Shown: in pieces, positions 16,493-25,831 of the stretch
How the letters are laid out: the number at the start of each line of letters is the position of its first letter
Position numbering within the stretch: position 1 is the first letter of the stretch
Assembly (NCBI GenBank): GCA_002353575.1
Contig: DEJQ01000006.1
Coordinates: 1-57,240, forward strand
Source of the DNA: Prevotellaceae bacterium UBA2744
GTDB lineage: Bacteria > Bacteroidota > Bacteroidia > Bacteroidales > Bacteroidaceae
Length of the DNA stretch: 57,240 bases
Direction: 5' to 3'
Program-made: the position numbers and the translations under genes
The notes under the pieces: generated by a model
What the model was told of the DNA's origin: nothing
Databases searched by the model: none
The model's input: only the letters and a program-made list of their open reading frames with translations

Positions 16493-18982
16493 CTATTTCT
16501 TCAAGACGTTAGCAAGTGTTGCAATCACAGCTGCGATTGATGCTGCGGAAGAACCTATACTGAGAATCTCCGCCGTTGACATACCTTTCTTCTCAGCCGT
16601 CTTAGTCGGCACCACGATTTCACATCCGGGTTCAATACCCTTCTTCGACGAATTCTTCAACTGAGTAACCTGTCCGTTCAAAGCGATAGAATACACACCC
16701 TTCTTCTTGGCACGGTCGTCATAACCACCGGCATGCTTGATGTAGTAACTCAGAGGTTCGCCCTCCTTATACTGCATAGACACCGAATAGCCGACAGCTC
16801 CGGACACCTTTACCGTGTTAGAATATTGAGGTACGAAAAGGACATCACCCTCACGCAGGTCGATATTCTCATCACTGCTCGGATCGTTCATAGCCTTCTC
16901 AAGATTTATGGCAACCAGATAGGTACTACCCTGATTGTTCTTCAACGAGAGCAATGAGTCAACCAACTCCTTATTGAAATCCTTATCAGCATTTGTAGCT
17001 GCCTCGAGGATATCAATCTGCTGGGCCTTGATAGTCTGTTCACGAATCATTCGTTCCTCATCGTTCATCTGGCGACGCAGACGTGCGCCCTTTGAATATC
17101 CGAACTTCGATATGCCACCGGCATCCTTAATCAAATCTGTCAACTTATAGTGCTTATTTGACATAGAGTACTTACCGGGGAAATTCACATATCCCCTCAC
17201 AATAACATTCTCCTGAGTACTATATACAGGACTCTTACGAACCATCACCTGGTCATAAGGCTTCAGCACGAAACCTGGTTCGCCGTCAATAACAAAACCT
17301 TCCTTAATGGAGAAAGAGAAATTCTCTGTAATATTATCCATTTCCTCAGTCGCTTTCGGATTGGAAACTCTTCGATACACATCGACTTTTGCCAACGATG
17401 CAGACTCAGTAAGACCGCCTGCCATAAGAATCAGATCTTCGACAGTCGTATTGTCTGCATATACGTAGTCGCCTGGTTCACGTACCTCTCCATCGATACT
17501 CAATATCTGTTCACCCCTCATGTCTGTTATATTCGGAATAAATACTTCATCGTCCTTCTGAAGAGGAAAATCCGGAGCCTTGCCGTCCATGATGTCACCG
17601 ATATTCACATTATGCACTTCCAGAGTCCTGTCAGCTTTCTTACGATGAATAATTACACGATTAGTAAACGCATCACGTTTCAGTCCGCCGGCAGCAGCAA
17701 TAAGGTCTTTAATAGTTGAAATATTATCACTCAGCTGATATGAACCCGGACGCTCAACGGCACCCTTTATTTCCAAAAGGTTAGAATAATCAGAAGTCTG
17801 CACGACACCTACATTGACAGAATCTGCATCGTGAACGAGGAAATTATTCAACTGAAACTCATCAACAGTAAAAATGCTGTTCATCGAACCAGACTTACGG
17901 ATCACAGCAACGTTCTCTTTAACGGCATCGCCCGTGAATCCACCTGCATACTCAATCAGAGTACCGACAGATTCCGTATCGCGCATTTCGTAATACATTG
18001 GACGTTTCACACCTCCGACAATATTTACCAGACACTTATAAGCTCCGACAACCACGACGTCGTTGTCCTGCAATTGTACGTCGCCGGCAGAATTCCCGTG
18101 GAATATATAATCGTAAACGTCTATCTTAGAAATCACCCTGCCCGATCTATATACTCTGATATCACGAAGCGAACCGACCTCGCTGATACCACCAGCAGAA
18201 TACAAAGCATTGAAAGCAGAGCAGAGAGCACTCAGGGTATATGTTCCGGGAGTTTTCACCTCACCCAGAACCTGTACGTTTATTGTTCTGGAATCCTGTA
18301 CGCTGAGCATTATATTCGAACCCTTATAATACTGCCCGATACTGGATTTTAATGCTGAATTAGCCTGAGTGACAGTCATGCCACCTATGCGTACCGGACC
18401 TACCCCCTCAATAGTAACAGTACCTTCGCTGGAAACTACCGTTTCTATTGTCTGCTGTGACGCGCCCCAAATCTCAATCACCACATTATCCCCCGTACCC
18501 AAACGATAGTTTGCAGGTGCAGACATATTGGTACCCGGCTCGAAGGTGAGCAACTCATTATTGAATATATTATGACCGAATATCTCCTTCTCCTTTTCTT
18601 CCTCTTCAAAATACAATGAGTCTCCTTCAAACAGTTCAAGCTCTTCCTGCATGTATTTTGAAACCTGCTTCTTATCATCTATCTTACCGGTTCCGGTTTT
18701 TTTCCTTGTATCTTCTTTTATTCGTTCAGCATCCTTTTCATCTTCTTCTGTCTGTTGTTGCTTCAAGAGTTCCTGCTGCTTATTATACTTCTTGCGCACT
18801 CTTTGCAATTGGGCGGTGGTAACGCCTTGTTTCAACAACTTTGTAACTATCTGGGTTTGCGAAGAACCCTTGGTATATTCCTTCTGAATAAACTTAATCA
18901 CCTGCGCATCTGTCATTGACTGCGCACACATAAATAAAGGAAATAAAACTAAAAGTAATGATAAAAGAGATTTTCTATACAT
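16493..18982 (-). CDS. SLBB-domain polysaccharide export outer membrane protein (Wza-like)
   Basis: An 829-residue exported protein. A signal peptide (LLSLLLVLFPLFMCAQS) is followed by a coiled, Lys/Glu-rich segment, then a Poly_export domain (YRLGTGDNVVIEIWG) and a series of SLBB repeats (each marked by a GAVxxPG or GEVxxPG motif, for example GEVKTPGTY, GAVERPGSY, GEVREPGDY). A C-terminal hydrophobic segment (about 805-825, ILSIGSSAASIAAVIATLA) could span the outer membrane. Multi-SLBB proteins of this size carry capsule or exopolysaccharide out of Bacteroidetes cells. The ATG at 18982 is preferred over an in-frame TTG at 18991. It follows a sugar transferase gene by 16 bases, and the two form one minus-strand unit. 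Confidence 0.9.
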   Translation of the reverse strand: MYRKSLLSLLLVLFPLFMCAQSMTDAQVIKFIQKEYTKGSSQTQIVTKLLKQGVTTAQLQRVRKKYNKQQELLKQQQTEEDEKDAERIKEDTRKKTGTGKIDDKKQVSKYMQEELELFEGDSLYFEEEEKEKEIFGHNIFNNELLTFEPGTNMSAPANYRLGTGDNVVIEIWGASQQTIETVVSSEGTVTIEGVGPVRIGGMTVTQANSALKSSIGQYYKGSNIMLSVQDSRTINVQVLGEVKTPGTYTLSALCSAFNALYSAGGISEVGSLRDIRVYRSGRVISKIDVYDYIFHGNSAGDVQLQDNDVVVVGAYKCLVNIVGGVKRPMYYEMRDTESVGTLIEYAGGFTGDAVKENVAVIRKSGSMNSIFTVDEFQLNNFLVHDADSVNVGVVQTSDYSNLLEIKGAVERPGSYQLSDNISTIKDLIAAAGGLKRDAFTNRVIIHRKKADRTLEVHNVNIGDIMDGKAPDFPLQKDDEVFIPNITDMRGEQILSIDGEVREPGDYVYADNTTVEDLILMAGGLTESASLAKVDVYRRVSNPKATEEMDNITENFSFSIKEGFVIDGEPGFVLKPYDQVMVRKSPVYSTQENVIVRGYVNFPGKYSMSNKHYKLTDLIKDAGGISKFGYSKGARLRRQMNDEERMIREQTIKAQQIDILEAATNADKDFNKELVDSLLSLKNNQGSTYLVAINLEKAMNDPSSDENIDLREGDVLFVPQYSNTVKVSGAVGYSVSMQYKEGEPLSYYIKHAGGYDDRAKKKGVYSIALNGQVTQLKNSSKKGIEPGCEIVVPTKTAEKKGMSTAEILSIGSSAASIAAVIATLANVLKK

Positions 18983-18998
18983 ATCTGTCAATGGATTA

Positions 18999-19601
18999 TC
19001 AAATGTGGACTATGGTATCAAATATAATTTTCAAATCAAGTAAAAGAGTGCGGGTGCGAAGATATTCCAAATCCAAATCCAACCTTTTCAGCATCTTATC
19101 TATCGTATCCGTATAACCATTATAAACAGTCGCCATAGAAGTAACTCCAGGACGACTTACAAACAGTAACTTATAATCAGAATTATGCTCCATTATCTGA
19201 TTAATGAAATACTGGCGTTCCGGACGGTAGCCGACAAACGACATATCACCCTTCAACACATTAAAAAGCTGTGGCAATTCATCGATATGTTTTGTCCTCA
19301 TCCACTTACCGTATTTCAGCAGTCGGACATCATCTGGAGTTTCAAGCATCGGGACACCGTCACATTCAGCCTCCTGGACCATGGTCCTGAATTTATATAT
19401 CTTAAACGGCTTACCTCCCAGCCCGATTCTTTCTTGTGAATATATAACCTCTCCACAACCAGTCAGTTTATATACAAGGTAAATTACCAGAAAAAGTGGA
19501 GACAAGAGAACTATCAGGAATGCCGCACCGAGAAAATCCCCCATCCTTTTTAATGCTCGCTCGAGCGCATTCATTCTGTCTATATTTGTCGATGACGCCA
19601 T
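18999..19601 (-). CDS. Sugar transferase (undecaprenyl-phosphate phosphoglycosyl transferase type)
   Basis: A 200-residue monotopic phosphoglycosyl transferase that places the first sugar phosphate on undecaprenyl phosphate to begin a polysaccharide. A membrane helix lies at about 20-45. The core motifs are YSQERIGLGGKPFKIYKFRTM, RTKHIDELPQLFNVLKGDMSFVGYRPE (with the catalytic Asp-Glu pair) and SRPGVT. It lacks the long polytopic N-terminus of WcaJ/WbaP, as expected for the short form. First gene of a two-gene unit with the SLBB exporter; a -7 box lies about 83 bases upstream. Confidence 0.92.
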   Translation of the reverse strand: MASSTNIDRMNALERALKRMGDFLGAAFLIVLLSPLFLVIYLVYKLTGCGEVIYSQERIGLGGKPFKIYKFRTMVQEAECDGVPMLETPDDVRLLKYGKWMRTKHIDELPQLFNVLKGDMSFVGYRPERQYFINQIMEHNSDYKLLFVSRPGVTSMATVYNGYTDTIDKMLKRLDLDLEYLRTRTLLLDLKIIFDTIVHI

Positions 19602-19683
19602 CTAATGAAAATTATATCGATTTATATATTTTTAAACGTAAGACGGACATTCGATATTGCAGTAGTCCGTCGTAAATACAATG

Positions 19684-19691
19684 CAAATATA
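19684..19691 (-). promoter_or_regulatory. Minus-strand -7 box (TATATTTG) for the sugar transferase
   Basis: The plus strand reads CAAATATA, the complement of TAnnTTTG. A possible -33 TTTG (19708-19711) is 16 bp upstream, a little close. Confidence 0.5.
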
Positions 19692-19761
19692 CAGAAAATT
19701 TACCAATCAAAACTATTTGTGCAACAACAAAACACACAGAATATAAAAATGAACAGAAAAA

Positions 19762-19788
19762 AAGCCTGAAACGTAATATTCCAGGCTT
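19762..19788 (-). terminator. Terminator of the rnf operon
   Basis: A 7-bp stem (19762-19768 with 19782-19788) and a 13-base loop. On the minus strand it is followed by a run of seven T, so it ends transcription coming from rnfA. Confidence 0.8.
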
Positions 19789-19816
19789 CTTTTAACATAT
19801 AGAATTACTTCTTTTA

Positions 19817-20428
19817 CTATAATCCGAAGATGACTTTCAGACCGCCATCAACACCGCTGAATCCCATAAAAGCCATAGCAAGCAGACTGGCAGTAATCAA
19901 AGCAATTGGAACGCCGGCAAATGATTTTGGAACATTTACCAGTTCCAGCTGTTCACGAAGACCGGCAAACAAAACCATTGCAAGCAGGAATCCAAGACCT
20001 GTAGAACATGCATAGATAAGTCCTTCGAGCAAGTTGAAATCCTTCTGTATTACCAGAATTGCGACACCAAGAATACAACAGTTTGTAGTAATCAGCGGCA
20101 AGAACACTCCCAGAGCCTGATACAAAGCCGGCATAGTCTTCTTCAGAATAATCTCAATCATCTGCACCAATGCTGCAATGACGAGGATGAATGCAATAGT
20201 CTGCAAATATTCCAAACCATACACATCGAGCAGGAATTTCTGAATCGCATACGTAACGGCAGTAGCTACTACGAGTACGGCAGTAACAGCCATTCCCATA
20301 CCACTGGCAGTATCAACCTTCTTAGAAACACCCAAGAATGGACAGATGCCGAGGAACTGTGCAAGTACAACGTTGTTAACGAAGATTGCAGTTATGATGA
20401 TAAGAATCAAACTAAGTACTGTTTCCAT
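19817..20428 (-). CDS. rnfA: Rnf electron transport complex subunit A
   Basis: A 203-residue integral membrane subunit with six predicted helices and the family text NNVVLAQFLGICPFLGVSKK and TNCCILGVAI. The two half-repeats of RnfA/RnfE are thought to hold an intramembrane iron-sulfur site with conserved Cys (here LGICPF and TNCCIL). Last gene of the operon rseC-rnfBCDGEA, two bases after rnfE. Rnf couples reduced ferredoxin to NAD+ and pumps Na+ or H+. Confidence 0.95.
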   Translation of the reverse strand: METVLSLILIIITAIFVNNVVLAQFLGICPFLGVSKKVDTASGMGMAVTAVLVVATAVTYAIQKFLLDVYGLEYLQTIAFILVIAALVQMIEIILKKTMPALYQALGVFLPLITTNCCILGVAILVIQKDFNLLEGLIYACSTGLGFLLAMVLFAGLREQLELVNVPKSFAGVPIALITASLLAMAFMGFSGVDGGLKVIFGL

Positions 20429-20430
20429 AA

Positions 20431-21018
20431 TTAAGCCTTCTTAAAGATTTTGTTAAACACTACAATCAGATAGCCTAAGACAAGGAATGCACCAGGTGCA
20501 AGCACAAACATAAGCATTCCGTAGTTCTCGCCCCAAAGAGTCTGTCCAAACACAGCACCGGTACCGAGCAGTTCACGTACAGCACCAAGACAAGTCAGGG
20601 CTATAGTAAATCCAAGTCCTATACCAAGACCGTCGAAGATTGAAGCAACAGGATTATTCTTTGCAGCAAAAGCCTCCGCACGACCCAGAATGATACAGTT
20701 TACCACAATCAGCGGAATAAACAGTCCGAGGCTCTTATCTACTTCTGGAGCATAAGCCTTTATGAGCATCTGAAGAACCGTCACAAGACTTGCAATCACA
20801 ACAATATAAGAAGGGATGCGCACCATGTCAGGAATCAGTTGCTTAATCAGAGATATTAAAAAGTTAGACACAATAAGCACAGCCATTGTGGCAAGTCCCA
20901 TCGACATACCATTGAAGGCAGACGATGTGGTACCCAGAGTAGGACACATACCTAAAAGAAGGACAAATGTCGGATTCTCCTTGATGATACCATTCAGTAA
21001 AACTTTAATGTATTTCAT
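20431..21018 (-). CDS. rnfE: Rnf electron transport complex subunit E
   Basis: A 195-residue membrane subunit paralogous to RnfA. It has six hydrophobic helices and the paired motifs LLGMCPTLGTTSSA and VVNCIILGRAEAFA, each with the conserved Cys. It sits between rnfG and rnfA in the standard gene order, with 19- and 2-base gaps. Confidence 0.95.
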   Translation of the reverse strand: MKYIKVLLNGIIKENPTFVLLLGMCPTLGTTSSAFNGMSMGLATMAVLIVSNFLISLIKQLIPDMVRIPSYIVVIASLVTVLQMLIKAYAPEVDKSLGLFIPLIVVNCIILGRAEAFAAKNNPVASIFDGLGIGLGFTIALTCLGAVRELLGTGAVFGQTLWGENYGMLMFVLAPGAFLVLGYLIVVFNKIFKKA

Positions 21019-21037
21019 AACAATTTATTCCTTTCTT

Positions 21038-21643
21038 TTAGTCGTTTTCATTCATTACTTGAGGAGTAGCTGCAGATACGCCGTCACCTTTGGCAACGAT
21101 ATTATCATAGGCACTTTTTACAGAACGCAGGAAAGCACGTGAGGTAATGGTTGAAGCAGTAATTGCATCAATATCTCCCCCATCCTTCGAAACTGTGAAA
21201 TTGCATTTTCCGGGGTTCATTCCGATAATGCAACCCTTACCGTCTTTCTGGAACCAATCGCCTGCCTTTGCTCCTAATCCAGGAGTTTCAGCATGTTCCA
21301 GCACAGTATAACCGAGGATAGTACCTTCAGTATCAAATCCTACAAGAACCTTCAGAGGACCGCCGAATCCATTCTTGTCAACAGTTACAATAGCCTGTCC
21401 CAGATTATTATCACCGGCAGTCACAGTATATACTGTATATCCGTCTATATCCTGAGGATCCGAAACCTGAATATCGTCTGAACCCATCACAGCCTTGATG
21501 CCCGCCGCCAGATTCTCTGCATTGATTTTCTCGATTTGTGGAGCTGTGACAGAGTTTACATAAGCCAGCACAGCACCTGCCACTACAGCAATAACTGTCA
21601 GAACTGACAGCATATTAGTAAGCGAAGATTTAAGCTTTTTCAT
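21038..21643 (-). CDS. rnfG: Rnf electron transport complex subunit G
   Basis: A 201-residue subunit with one N-terminal membrane helix (about 10-32) and a periplasmic FMN-binding domain. The covalent flavin site is normally (S/T)GAT; here the region reads DAITASTITSRAF, and the Thr of TAST would carry FMN. GLGAKAGDWFQK and VDKNGFGGPLKVLVGFD are typical family blocks. Between rnfD and rnfE. Confidence 0.93.
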   Translation of the reverse strand: MKKLKSSLTNMLSVLTVIAVVAGAVLAYVNSVTAPQIEKINAENLAAGIKAVMGSDDIQVSDPQDIDGYTVYTVTAGDNNLGQAIVTVDKNGFGGPLKVLVGFDTEGTILGYTVLEHAETPGLGAKAGDWFQKDGKGCIIGMNPGKCNFTVSKDGGDIDAITASTITSRAFLRSVKSAYDNIVAKGDGVSAATPQVMNEND

Positions 21644-21657
21644 TTTAGTGTCCTCCC

Positions 21658-22641
21658 TTATTTATTTGCTACTTCGCCAAAGCGAGTGGGTTTAAACTTC
21701 GAGTTAATCAGAGGTACGAACGCATTCATAATAAGAATTGAGAACGACATACCTTCTGGATATGCACCAAAGACACGTATGATAATGGTCAGAGCACCAA
21801 TGGCTACACCATATACCAGCTGTCCCTTAGGAGACATTGGAGATGTCACGTAGTCGGTAGCCATAAACACAGCTCCCAGCATCAGACCACCACTCAGAAT
21901 CTCTACGCAAGGATTTGCGAAATGAGCAGGATCGATAAGCCACAGGCAACCGGATATTACGAATACGGTACAGATAATGCTTACCGGAATATGCCAAGTG
22001 ATGACTTTCTTCCACAAGAGGAAAGCAAAACCCAAGAGAATTGCCAATTCACAGACCTCACCTAAACTACCTCCTGTATTTCCGAGCATCATATCCTGCA
22101 ACAAAGGCAGAGTCTGTACATCTCCTGATTTGAACATCTCCTGCAGCATAGCCAAGGGAGTTGCACCAGTCTGTGCATCCAGATATGTACCGAATCCCTG
22201 ACCTGGCAATGGCCATGTAGTCATAGCAACAGGGAAAGAAATCAGAAGGAAGGCACGTCCTGCGAGAGCCGGATTAAACAGGTTGCATCCGAGTCCGCCG
22301 AATGTCATCTTTACTACGCCGATAGCAAAGAACGCACCTATTACTACAATCCAGGGAGCGATGTTACTTGGAAGGTTGAATGCAAGCAACAAACCTGTCA
22401 GCACTGCAGACCCATCACAAACAGTACATTTGTCATTCTTCATGCAGAACTTATTTATAGCCCACTCGAAGAACACACACGATGCCACACTGATGGCAGT
22501 CGTTATGATTGCACCTATGCCAAAAGAAATGAACGAAATCAACAGAGCAGGTATCAGGGCAATGATTACCAAATACATGTTTCTTGAAATCGAATCACCC
22601 GAATGTACATGAGGTGAAAGTGATACAATTAACTTATTCAT
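21658..22641 (-). CDS. rnfD: Rnf electron transport complex subunit D
   Basis: A 327-residue membrane subunit with about nine helices. It begins with SPHVHSGDSISRNMYLVIIAL, the usual family start, and has the covalent FMN site in TGATPLAML near 178-186. LGCNLFNPALAGRAFLL and FMATDYVTSPMSPKGQ are conserved. It follows rnfC by 33 bases. Confidence 0.95.
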   Translation of the reverse strand: MNKLIVSLSPHVHSGDSISRNMYLVIIALIPALLISFISFGIGAIITTAISVASCVFFEWAINKFCMKNDKCTVCDGSAVLTGLLLAFNLPSNIAPWIVVIGAFFAIGVVKMTFGGLGCNLFNPALAGRAFLLISFPVAMTTWPLPGQGFGTYLDAQTGATPLAMLQEMFKSGDVQTLPLLQDMMLGNTGGSLGEVCELAILLGFAFLLWKKVITWHIPVSIICTVFVISGCLWLIDPAHFANPCVEILSGGLMLGAVFMATDYVTSPMSPKGQLVYGVAIGALTIIIRVFGAYPEGMSFSILIMNAFVPLINSKFKPTRFGEVANK

Positions 22642-22674
22642 ATTATTTATTGGTTTAAAAGTTAGGAAGAGGTT

Positions 22675-24036
22675 TTATTTTCCCTCTCGGGCTGCAGCCT
22701 TTTTCTCGTGAATAATACGCAGGACTGTTGACTTACCGTCACGAATAAGGTCAAGCAGCGGACGATTAGAAGGACAAGTAAACTGACATGAGCCACACTC
22801 TATACAGCTTACCACGTCTTCCTTCATTGCCTTATCCCACATTTGCTTGCTGCTTAATGTTGCCAGCAGATATGGTTCCAATCCCATAGGACAAGCACCG
22901 ACACACTTGGCACAACGGATACAAGTCTGTGGTTCAGCTCTCTTGGCTTCTTTATCGTTCATGATAAGAACACCGCTCGAACCCTTACAGATAGGAACTT
23001 CTGTATTTCTCAGGGCTTTACCCATCATTGGACCGCCACCGATTACCTTACCGGTATCTTCTGGCAGACCACCGCACGCTTCAATCAGCTGACTCATCGG
23101 GGTTCCCATTCTGACAAGCAGGTTACTTGGATGTTTCAGCGACTTTCCTGTTACTGTAACAACACGCTCAAAGAGTGGTTTATTCTTCATAACAGCCTCA
23201 TATACAGCATACGCAGTACCTACATTCTGTACTATGGCACCAACACTTACAGGAAGTGCAGGCGGAGCTGGTACCTGACGGCGAACGACAGCATCAATCA
23301 GTTGTTTCTCACCACCCTGCGGGTACTTTGTCTTCAGAGGAACAATTTCTATATTCGGATACAAGACCTTACATTTTTCCTGTAGCAAAGCAATCGCATC
23401 CGGCTTGTTCTCCTCAATTCCTATGTAAGCCTTATTAACCTTTCCGGCTCTCATCAGAAGGTCAACACCAACAAGCACTTCATTAGCCTTCTCAAGCATG
23501 AGTCTGTGGTCAGCAGTCAGATATGGTTCACATTCTACTGCGTTGATGATGACCCACTCTGGTTTGCTACCAGGAGGAGGACTCAGTTTCACATGAGTCG
23601 GGAAACAAGCACCACCCATACCGACGATACCGGCATTCTTTATCTTGGCAATGATGTCTTCCGGAGTTAGTTCCGGCTTTTCCTTAGTAGTTACGAGTTT
23701 GTCAGAACGGTCGATGCTCTCTTCCCATTCATCTCCCTCAACAGTAATATATACGGCAGGCTTCGCATACCCACTGGCATCAACCACTGTGTCAACCTTG
23801 AGCACAGTTCCGCTGACACCAGAGAAAATAGGAGCTGATACAAAACCGCCAGCTTCAGCTATCATCGTACCTACTTTCACCTTATCGCCTTTCTTGACGC
23901 AAGGAACGGCAGGTGCTCCGATATGTTGTCCCATTGGATAGACGGCAACCTTTGGAAGCTCTGCAATTTTGATAGGCTCAGCAGCAGACAGTTTATTTTC
24001 TGCCGGGTGAACTCCACCAATTCTAAATGTCTTCAT
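22675..24036 (-). CDS. rnfC: Rnf electron transport complex subunit C
   Basis: A 453-residue peripheral subunit that contacts NAD(H). The N-terminal barrel-sandwich region has GGVHPAENK at 7-15. The NADH/FMN-binding core has VGMGGACFPTHVKL near 145 and ECEPYLTADHR. The C-terminus has two 4Fe4S motifs (CIRCAKCVGACP, CIECGSCQFTCP). It lacks the long Ala-rich tail of E. coli RsxC. Second structural gene of the operon. Confidence 0.95.
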   Translation of the reverse strand: MKTFRIGGVHPAENKLSAAEPIKIAELPKVAVYPMGQHIGAPAVPCVKKGDKVKVGTMIAEAGGFVSAPIFSGVSGTVLKVDTVVDASGYAKPAVYITVEGDEWEESIDRSDKLVTTKEKPELTPEDIIAKIKNAGIVGMGGACFPTHVKLSPPPGSKPEWVIINAVECEPYLTADHRLMLEKANEVLVGVDLLMRAGKVNKAYIGIEENKPDAIALLQEKCKVLYPNIEIVPLKTKYPQGGEKQLIDAVVRRQVPAPPALPVSVGAIVQNVGTAYAVYEAVMKNKPLFERVVTVTGKSLKHPSNLLVRMGTPMSQLIEACGGLPEDTGKVIGGGPMMGKALRNTEVPICKGSSGVLIMNDKEAKRAEPQTCIRCAKCVGACPMGLEPYLLATLSSKQMWDKAMKEDVVSCIECGSCQFTCPSNRPLLDLIRDGKSTVLRIIHEKKAAAREGK

Positions 24037-24051
24037 ATTTTTATAGCTTTT

Positions 24052-25164
24052 TTATTTTAAACCTAACAAAATCATCTGACTTGGAGGCAGCGGAGCATCC
24101 GTACGTTTGCTCTCAAACTGCATTTCCTTTGCAGGGGCAGCAGGATTGCTGATATCCTTCGGACCGGCAAGCAAGATCTGCTGACTCGGCATCAATGGTG
24201 CGTTATACTTAATCTCTATCGGTTTCCACTCCTTTGCAGGCTTTGCTGGAGCTGGAGCAGCTGCGGCAGCACCTCCGGCCTTAGCATTAGCAGCAGCAGG
24301 TTTTGCAGCGGGCTTAGCCTTTGGCTTACGCTCAATACCCTTAATGCTTACCGATGCGATTGTGCCACGCGGACATGCATCATAACACTGTCCGCAGAGG
24401 ACACACTTCTCCGGGTCGATATACGCTACGTTGTCGATTACGTGTACGGCATCGCTACCGCATGAACCCTCACATTTCTTACAAGCGATACATGCATTCA
24501 GACATACCTTCATTGCAGCAGCACCCTTGTCCTTGTTCATACACTCTACGACGAAAGCATCCTTAGCATCGCCACTTACTTGACGGATCTCGATAATATG
24601 ACGCGGACAAGCCTTTGCACAGGCACCACAGGCAGTACACTTCTTCATGTCAACCTCTGGCAGTCCCGTCTTCTCGTTCAGCTTGATAGCATCAAACTGA
24701 CAAGCAGCAACACAGTCGCCACAGCCTAAACACCCGAAAGCACAAGCACCCTCACCCATACCGGTTGAATTAGCTACGCGGCAACTCTTCACGCTGTCGT
24801 AAGCAACAACCTTTGGACGATTTTCACACGATCCGTTACAGCGTACAAAAGCTGCCTTAGGAGCAGACGCTGCGACTTCCATACCGAGGATTCCCGCAAC
24901 CTTAGACATACATTCAGAGCCACCGACAGGACAATTCAGTCCATCAAGCGAACCAGCATCAGCAGCCTTCACACAAGCTGCAGCCATACCGCCACAACCA
25001 GGGAATCCACAGCCGCCACAGTTAGCGCCTGGCAACACTTCCAGCACTTCTCCGATACGCGGATCTTCCTTAACTGCAAATTTCTTAGCGACACCGAAAA
25101 TACTGATCGCCAAAACGAATCCGATTACGCCAAGAACAATTACAGCAATTAGAATTACGTTCAT
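24052..25164 (-). CDS. rnfB: Rnf electron transport complex subunit B, with an extended C-terminus
   Basis: Ferredoxin-accepting subunit, 370 residues, longer than the 190-280 common in the family. An N-terminal helix is followed by the 4Fe4S motif NCGGCGFPGC and then four CxxCxxCxxxC-type clusters (CLGCGDCVAAC, CTACGACAKACP, CIACKKCEGSC, CVLCGQCYDACP). From about residue 278 there is an Ala/Pro/Lys-rich linker. The tail carries two copies of a short motif, APLMPSQQILL near 328 and APLPPSQMILL near 357, the second ending the protein. The tail has no known function; it may be a docking peptide. It follows rseC by 45 bases and opens the structural genes. Confidence 0.94.
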   Translation of the reverse strand: MNVILIAVIVLGVIGFVLAISIFGVAKKFAVKEDPRIGEVLEVLPGANCGGCGFPGCGGMAAACVKAADAGSLDGLNCPVGGSECMSKVAGILGMEVAASAPKAAFVRCNGSCENRPKVVAYDSVKSCRVANSTGMGEGACAFGCLGCGDCVAACQFDAIKLNEKTGLPEVDMKKCTACGACAKACPRHIIEIRQVSGDAKDAFVVECMNKDKGAAAMKVCLNACIACKKCEGSCGSDAVHVIDNVAYIDPEKCVLCGQCYDACPRGTIASVSIKGIERKPKAKPAAKPAAANAKAGGAAAAAPAPAKPAKEWKPIEIKYNAPLMPSQQILLAGPKDISNPAAPAKEMQFESKRTDAPLPPSQMILLGLK

Positions 25165-25209
25165 AAAAATAATTGAATTTATTAAGATTGAATTAAAGGT
25201 TTCGTTTGT

Positions 25210-25632
25210 TTATATTTTTTCAATTCCGAAACTGAATCTGCGTTCTATTCTATTCTTCATGGCATACACCACTGTTCCGTACAGCAGAAGAGCCAGAAAC
25301 ATCAGCAAAAGGGTCATACCCTCTGTCACGTTCATCACAGCTCTACAGACTGCACCGGCCACCAATAATAACACCATCGGATAGATAAAGGCTATTCTCA
25401 GAGCAGCCCATCCCATCTGCATAGAACCATAGACAACGACCTGTTCACCTACACTCACATTCTTTCCGACACCTCTACCCTTCACCTCTATCACCTTCTC
25501 TTTCGACTCAGCCGATGAGCACAGACTCTTTGCCTTACACTCAGCACACGCAGCAACCTGCACGATTCTCACCTTCACACAATCCACATCAACACTCTCC
25601 ACGACACCTTGATGTTCTATTCTTTCTTCCAT
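25210..25632 (-). CDS. rseC: RseC/SoxR-reducing-system family protein
   Basis: A 140-residue membrane protein. The N-terminal cytoplasmic part has the conserved cysteine pattern CAECKAKSLC, and two hydrophobic helices follow (about 70-115). RseC-family genes often precede rnf operons, as here, and in E. coli act with Rsx to keep SoxR reduced; the role here may be Rnf assembly or maturation. The longer frame to 25677 starts on top of a -7 box; the ATG at 25632 (MEERIEHQG) matches the family. Confidence 0.88.
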   Translation of the reverse strand: MEERIEHQGVVESVDVDCVKVRIVQVAACAECKAKSLCSSAESKEKVIEVKGRGVGKNVSVGEQVVVYGSMQMGWAALRIAFIYPMVLLLVAGAVCRAVMNVTEGMTLLLMFLALLLYGTVVYAMKNRIERRFSFGIEKI

Positions 25633-25674
25633 ACTTACGTTTGCCTTCAATGGTATTACATACGCTTTTCCATG

Positions 25675-25682
25675 CAAAAATA
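25675..25682 (-). promoter_or_regulatory. Minus-strand -7 box (TATTTTTG) of the rseC-rnf operon
   Basis: Match to TAnnTTTG 43 bases before the rseC start; no clear -33 box. It also argues for the shorter rseC start. Confidence 0.45.
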
Positions 25683-25792
25683 TGATAAATCGACTAAAGA
25701 AAAAAATACAACTTCAAAAATCTTCACTTTTTCCTTCGAATACGAGTTTTTGAGTTCATTTCTTCGAAAATCCGATGTAATAAAAGACAAAA

Positions 25793-25824
25793 AAGAACCA
25801 AGCCGTTTGAACAGCTTGGTTCTT
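25793..25824 (-). terminator. Terminator of the glycogen operon
   Basis: A perfect 11-bp stem (25793-25803 with 25814-25824) and a 10-base loop, eight bases after the GH57 stop on the minus strand and followed there by a T-rich stretch. Confidence 0.88.
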
Positions 25825-25831
25825 CATTTTA

